From positions 1 to 42,532 of the forward strand of contig DATKOD010000016.1 of NCBI GenBank assembly GCA_035524755.1: a stretch of 42,532 bases of DNA. The letters run 5' to 3'. A program made the translations under genes and the position numbers. This document shows positions 39,087 to 42,532 of this stretch, piece by piece. Below the pieces are notes generated by a model. It saw only the letters and a program-made list of their open reading frames with translations. It had not been told where the DNA came from and did not search any database. The stretch is from JAGOPO01 sp035524755. GTDB taxonomy: Bacteria > Patescibacteriota > Minisyncoccia > 2-02-FULL-40-12 > GWA2-44-9. Positions within the stretch are counted from its first letter, which is position 1, and each line of letters begins with the position of its first letter.

Positions 39087-40088
39087 ATGTCGAAGGTTTT
39101 CTCGGGTATCCGAAGTTCCGGCAGGCTTCATCTGGGCAACTATCTTGGCGCCATCAAGAATTGGGTCGCGCTCCAGGACAGCGCCGAGCAGTGCATCTTC
39201 GCCGTCGTCGATCTGCACGGCATCACTACCCCGTACGATCCGGCGGAGCTCCCCGCGGCGGTTATGGACACGGCATTGGACTTTTTGGCCGCCGGCGTGG
39301 ACCCGTCGAAAGCGCTGCTCATCCGCCAATCGCACATCCCTCAGCACTCCGAACTGATGTGGCTCCTGTCGTCAATCACGCCCGTCGGATGGCTCGAGCG
39401 TCTGCCCAACTGGCGCGAGAAGGTCAAGCAGGTGGAGGACATCGGCGGCGACCGCGCGCGCAGCTACCAGAACAACCTGGCGCTGTTGGCGTATCCCGTC
39501 CTGATGGCCGCCGACATCCTGGTCTACAAGTCGGACCTGATACCCGTGGGCGAAGACCAACTGGCACATTTGGACCTGGCCAACGAGATCGGCGCGAAGT
39601 TCAACCACCTGTTCGGCGGCACGTTCCCGGCGGTCAAACGTTCGATGACCGAGGGAGCGCGCATCATGTCGCTCACGGACCCCCTCAAGAAGATGTCGAA
39701 GACCGGCGATGACGGTATCGCGCTGTCGGATGCTCCGGACGTCATCCGTGAGAAGATCAAGCGCGCGACCACCGATTCGGGTCATGAGATCAAATTCGAC
39801 GAGGTCGCCAAGCCCGGCATCTCGAACTTGCTGACCATCGCGAGCGTTCTGGGCGGCAAAAGCGTCGGTGACCTGGAGGAGGAGTTCGATGGAGTATCGT
39901 ACAGTGAGTTCAAAGCTGCCGTCGCCGAGATCGTCGTCGGTGCGCTTGAGCCGTTCCAGGCCCGGCGGGCGAAATTAGCCGCCGACCCGGCCGAAGTCCT
40001 GAGAATCTTGACAGCTTCAGAAGAAAAGGCTAGAATACTGGCCGCAGAGACGTTGGACGAGGTGCACTCCAAGATGGGCTTGCGCTGA
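39087..40088 (+). CDS. trpS: Tryptophanyl-tRNA synthetase
   Basis: The 333-residue class I synthetase charges tRNA-Trp. The HIGH-type site is HLGNYLGAI (within SGRLHLGNYLGAIKNW), the ATP loop is KMSKT (within PLKKMSKTGDDGIAL), and VGEDQLAHLDLANEIGAKFNHLFG is the tRNA/adenylate region. Length matches bacterial TrpS. The last Lys-Ser residue of KMSKS is replaced by Thr, which is a known variation. The ATG was chosen because the conserved SGIRSSGRLHLGN start follows directly; there is little room upstream. Confidence 0.97.
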   Translation: MSKVFSGIRSSGRLHLGNYLGAIKNWVALQDSAEQCIFAVVDLHGITTPYDPAELPAAVMDTALDFLAAGVDPSKALLIRQSHIPQHSELMWLLSSITPVGWLERLPNWREKVKQVEDIGGDRARSYQNNLALLAYPVLMAADILVYKSDLIPVGEDQLAHLDLANEIGAKFNHLFGGTFPAVKRSMTEGARIMSLTDPLKKMSKTGDDGIALSDAPDVIREKIKRATTDSGHEIKFDEVAKPGISNLLTIASVLGGKSVGDLEEEFDGVSYSEFKAAVAEIVVGALEPFQARRAKLAADPAEVLRILTASEEKARILAAETLDEVHSKMGLR

Positions 40089-40108
40089 GAGCGCGGAAAG
40101 GAGTCGTC

Positions 40109-40300
40109 ATGATGAGACGGATCCGTCTCCACCCCTCGGAGATGTCGCCTGACCTGTTGCGGGCCGTGCAGACGTTCGAGCGGACGCACGCCAACACGGA
40201 CGTGGAGCTCGAGACGAAGGACGTCACGCTCGTCGTCGGCATTGTGGTGAAGGAGGTCATCATCCGGCAGTCACCCGCCACCGTCGAGTCCCCCGCTTAG
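40109..40300 (+). CDS. Small protein (63 aa), unknown function
   Basis: The ATG at 40109 follows AAAGGAG, a strong ribosome site. The product starts MMRRIRLHPSEMSPDLLRAV, with a helix (SPDLLRAVQTFERTHA) then strands (VELETKDVTLVVGIVVKEVIIR). No membrane helix or known motif is present. It lies 20 bases after trpS on the same strand, so it is probably co-transcribed. Its last codon overlaps the stop of the convergent phosphomannomutase gene by four bases. Confidence 0.7.
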   Translation: MMRRIRLHPSEMSPDLLRAVQTFERTHANTDVELETKDVTLVVGIVVKEVIIRQSPATVESPA

Positions 40301-41511
40301 TGCAGAAGCCCTCGGACCTCCTGGATACGCCGTTCCAGGAGGTCTTTTCTTTTTGATTCCACCACGAGCCGCAGGACGGCTTCGGTGTTCGACGGCCGAA
40401 CATTGAACCAGAAATCATCGCAATCAACCGACAGGCCGTCGGTTCGGTCCATCGGACAGCCGCGGTACCGTTGTTCCAACAATCCGATGACTTGAGCGGC
40501 TTGTTTATGGTCATGGATGGGAACGGAAAGTTCATCGCTCCGGAAATACTTCCGGTACGGCGCGATGAGTTCATTCAGGGATATCCGTGACTCGCGGATG
40601 ACGCCCATGACGGTCAACAGCGTCAACTCCGGACTCTCCATGCCACCGAACGATTTCCAGTAGAAATGCCCGGACAACTCCCCGCCCACGGCGGCTCCGG
40701 ACCGGTGCATCGCCTGCGTCATATACAGCCGCCCGACACGGGAGCGGATCAGCGGCACGCCATGGCTGCCGCACCATTCAGCCATGATGCGGGAACAGCG
40801 GATATCCGCGACGACCGACGAAAACTGCAAACGTTGCACGAGCATCACCAAAAGGAGGTCGGGCGGTACCGACTCGCCGTGGTCGAAGAACATGATACGG
40901 TCGCCATCGGCATCGAATCGTGCCGCCAGGTTCTGGTCGGGCGCAACAGGTCCTAAACGCTCAAGGACCCGCGTGATCGCCCGGGGCGCCTGGATGGCAC
41001 AAGGGATTTCCACTCCACCCTGCCATGAGGCCGCGTACGAAACCGCAGCGGCGTATCCCGGGACCACGTCGTGCGCCTCGAGTTTCCCGCCCGGGCGGTG
41101 CGCCCCGCCGTGCGAATCATAGATTTGCCGCAGTTCATGCCCACCGATCACATCTACGAGCCCGCCATGCATCGCGACTGCCTTGAAGCCGTTCTGGTCT
41201 GCGGGATTGTGCGATGCGGTGACCATGATGCCTCCTTGTGCCCCGAGCGTACGCACCGCCCAGTAGAACTGCGGACTGGACACCTCGCCGACGTCGATGA
41301 CCCGTGTACCGGCATGCAGGAATCCGTCGGCGACCGCGTGGGCGAGCTCCGGACCGGACGGTCTGCCGTCACGGCCGACCACCAGTACGGTGGCGCTCAA
41401 ATGCGCGGCCAGATGACGACCCAGGCGCTGTGCGAATGCCGCATCGAAATCCGTTCCGTACACCCCGCGGATGTCGTAGGCCCGGAAGATGGCGGGATGT
41501 ACTAACTCCAT
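40297..41511 (-). CDS. Phosphomannomutase/phosphoglucomutase
   Basis: The 404-residue alpha-D-phosphohexomutase interconverts 6- and 1-phosphate sugars for cell-envelope sugars. The phosphoserine loop TASHNP is preceded by GGIMV, the metal loop is DADGDR (within AARFDADGDRIMF), the sugar-binding GGELSGHFYW follows, and the C-terminal phosphate site is RPSNTEAVLRLVVE. It is slightly shorter than usual (about 450). The start is set by TATAAT six bases before the ATG and by the conserved FRAYDIRGVYG. Function follows PGI/PMI in the same pathway. Confidence 0.95.
   Translation of the reverse strand: MELVHPAIFRAYDIRGVYGTDFDAAFAQRLGRHLAAHLSATVLVVGRDGRPSGPELAHAVADGFLHAGTRVIDVGEVSSPQFYWAVRTLGAQGGIMVTASHNPADQNGFKAVAMHGGLVDVIGGHELRQIYDSHGGAHRPGGKLEAHDVVPGYAAAVSYAASWQGGVEIPCAIQAPRAITRVLERLGPVAPDQNLAARFDADGDRIMFFDHGESVPPDLLLVMLVQRLQFSSVVADIRCSRIMAEWCGSHGVPLIRSRVGRLYMTQAMHRSGAAVGGELSGHFYWKSFGGMESPELTLLTVMGVIRESRISLNELIAPYRKYFRSDELSVPIHDHKQAAQVIGLLEQRYRGCPMDRTDGLSVDCDDFWFNVRPSNTEAVLRLVVESKRKDLLERRIQEVRGLLH
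40315..40355 (+). terminator. Terminator of trpS and the 63-aa gene, inside the mutase gene
   Basis: An 11 bp stem (GACCTCCTGGA/TCCAGGAGGTC) is followed by TTTTCTTTTT. It lies within the 3' coding end of the convergent phosphomannomutase gene, where the same bases encode the final helix (KDLLERRIQEVRGLLH). Confidence 0.85.
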
Positions 41512-41517
41512 GGAATC

Positions 41518-41525
41518 ATTATACT
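41518..41525. promoter_or_regulatory. Overlapping divergent -10 elements (phosphomannomutase / ychF)
   Basis: ATTATACT reads TATAAT on the minus strand (41518-41523) and TATACT on the plus strand (41520-41525). The start codons lie 6 and 8 bases away, so both transcripts should be leaderless or nearly so. Only 22 bases separate the two ATGs. Confidence 0.65.
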
Positions 41526-41533
41526 AGGTCCGC

Positions 41534-42532
41534 ATGGCACTCTCCATCGGCATCGTGGGACTCCCGAACGTCGGCAAATCGACGCTGTTCAAAGCGGTCA
41601 CCAACAAACAGGTGGACATCCAGAACTACCCGTTCACGACCATCGAGCCCAACGTGGGCGTGGTGGAGGTCCCCGACGAGCGGGTCGACCTGCTTTCCGC
41701 CCTTTCGCACTCGGCGAAGAAGTTGTACGCGACCATCGAGTTCATCGACATCGCCGGGCTGGTCAAAGGCGCCAGCCAGGGCGAAGGGCTGGGCAACAAG
41801 TTCCTCGCCAACATCCGCGAGGTGGATGCCATCGCCCAGGTGGTCCGTGCGTTCGATTCCGGCGACATCCTGCACGTCCACGACACCATCGATCCCGTCC
41901 GCGACATCGGCATCATCAACGCCGAGCTCATCATCGCCGACCTTGACACCGTCACGAAGCGCCTGGCCACCACCACCCACAAGGCGATGACGGACAAGGT
42001 CGCCCGCGCCCAGGTGCCGCACCTGGAACGCATCGCCACCGCGTTGCAGGAAGGCCGGCTCATCAGCCAGCTGAACCTCAATGAAGAGGAACGCGCGATG
42101 GCGCACGAGCTCAACCTCCTGACCGACAAGAAGTTCATCTACGTCATCAACCTGTCCGACACCCAGCTGGCAGAAGGCTGGACGCCGTCACCCGAGCTCT
42201 TGGGCGCGATGGGCGGCTCCGAGTACGTGGCGATGTGCAACAAGCTGGAGCTGGAACTGTCGGAGATGTCGCATGACGAGAAAGTGAAATTCCTCGCCGA
42301 GCTCGGGTTGCCCGAGTCCGGCCTGGACCGGCTCATCCGCGAGGCGTATCACACGCTGGGGTTGGTGTCGTTTCTCACCACCGGGCCCGACGAGACGCGC
42401 GCATGGACCTGCCATCGCGGCGACCTCATCCCGAAGGCATCGCGCGCCATCCACACCGACTTCGAGCGGCTGTTCATCCGGGCAGAGGTAATCAATTGGA
42501 AAACGCTACTGGATGCGGGGGGACATGCCGCC
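41534..42532 (+). CDS. ychF: Ribosome-associated GTPase/ATPase YchF (cut at window end)
   Basis: The 333 codons present are all but about the last 30 of an Obg-family YchF/OLA1 protein. G1 is GLPNVGKST, the switch region is YPFTTIEPNVGVV, G3 is FIDIAGLVKGASQGEGLGNKFL, and the G4 position is NLSD, not the NKxD of GTP-specific proteins, consistent with ATP preference. A coiled-coil insert follows, then the C-terminal TGS domain (TTGPDETRAWTCHRGDLIPKASRAIHTDF). It has a role in translation stress. The start is set by TATACT eight bases upstream and the conserved MALSIGIVG. Confidence 0.97.
   Translation, partial: MALSIGIVGLPNVGKSTLFKAVTNKQVDIQNYPFTTIEPNVGVVEVPDERVDLLSALSHSAKKLYATIEFIDIAGLVKGASQGEGLGNKFLANIREVDAIAQVVRAFDSGDILHVHDTIDPVRDIGIINAELIIADLDTVTKRLATTTHKAMTDKVARAQVPHLERIATALQEGRLISQLNLNEEERAMAHELNLLTDKKFIYVINLSDTQLAEGWTPSPELLGAMGGSEYVAMCNKLELELSEMSHDEKVKFLAELGLPESGLDRLIREAYHTLGLVSFLTTGPDETRAWTCHRGDLIPKASRAIHTDFERLFIRAEVINWKTLLDAGGHAA

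Noticed and set aside
41304..41990. 228-codon plus-strand frame at the mutase/ychF junction
   Set aside because: Ser/Arg/Pro-rich out-of-frame translation of ychF; it spans the bidirectional promoter.

Overview
The window is GC-rich, very compact bacterial DNA. No gene-free stretch is longer than about 110 bases, many genes overlap by 1 to 4 bases, and TGA is used as a stop throughout (standard code). The gene mix best fits a member of the Patescibacteria (Candidate Phyla Radiation). It includes a pilin with a type III leader, a SWIB-domain protein, a shortened UvrC, a shortened MurD-like ligase, a membrane-anchored SBP5 protein beside secG, a bifunctional PGI/PMI isomerase and tRNAs without encoded CCA. 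This placement is inferred from gene content; no rRNA is present to prove it.

Layout. 1-2.1 kb: the start of an unidentified gene, a peroxiredoxin-MsrB oxidative-repair pair, a tiny basic protein, and a SWIB protein coupled to a pilin. 2.1-6.4 kb: a small membrane protein, tRNA-Asn, and a minus-strand operon dnaG-rpoD-GGDEF, which places a predicted diguanylate cyclase with primase and the main sigma factor. 6.5-9.9 kb: an ABC-2 exporter pair, a CobW-type GTPase and three small proteins. 9.9-15.6 kb: tRNA-Ser, an ECF sigma factor, a two-helix membrane protein (possible anti-sigma) and a MacAB/YknXYZ-like exporter flanked by two related DUF5666-like proteins. 15.6-18.1 kb: MurD-like, HtpX, LemA. 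18.1-24.5 kb: a secretion-rich stretch with a beta-barrel-like protein, a clan-A-type glycoside hydrolase lipoprotein, pyrG, a small membrane protein, a GH99-like lipoprotein, a zinc ribbon and a LamG/peptidoglycan-binding protein. 24.6-29.4 kb: groES-groEL under a CIRCE operator, an S55 (SpoIVB-like) protease, a nucleotidyltransferase-like protein and a 54-residue protein. 29.4-36.0 kb: a plus-strand run uvrC-PF04020-secG-SBP5-PGI/PMI-tRNA-Leu-RNase J. 36.0-39.1 kb: an array of exported proteins separated by near-identical terminator/promoter cassettes. 39.1 kb to the end: trpS, a 63-residue protein, a phosphomannomutase and ychF (cut by the window edge).

Expression signals fall into two classes. 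Many housekeeping genes have a -10 hexamer 5-9 bases upstream of the start codon and no Shine-Dalgarno, as expected for leaderless mRNA. Most exported-protein genes have a full -35/-10 promoter, a short leader and a strong GGAGG-type ribosome site. Two divergent gene pairs share overlapping, opposed -10 elements.

The best candidate for something undescribed is the array at 36.0-38.7 kb. Three different secreted proteins share the same MKFRLF signal start, and two of the intergenic cassettes are a perfect 92-base repeat. At least two of the proteins share a cysteine-containing module that I do not recognise.
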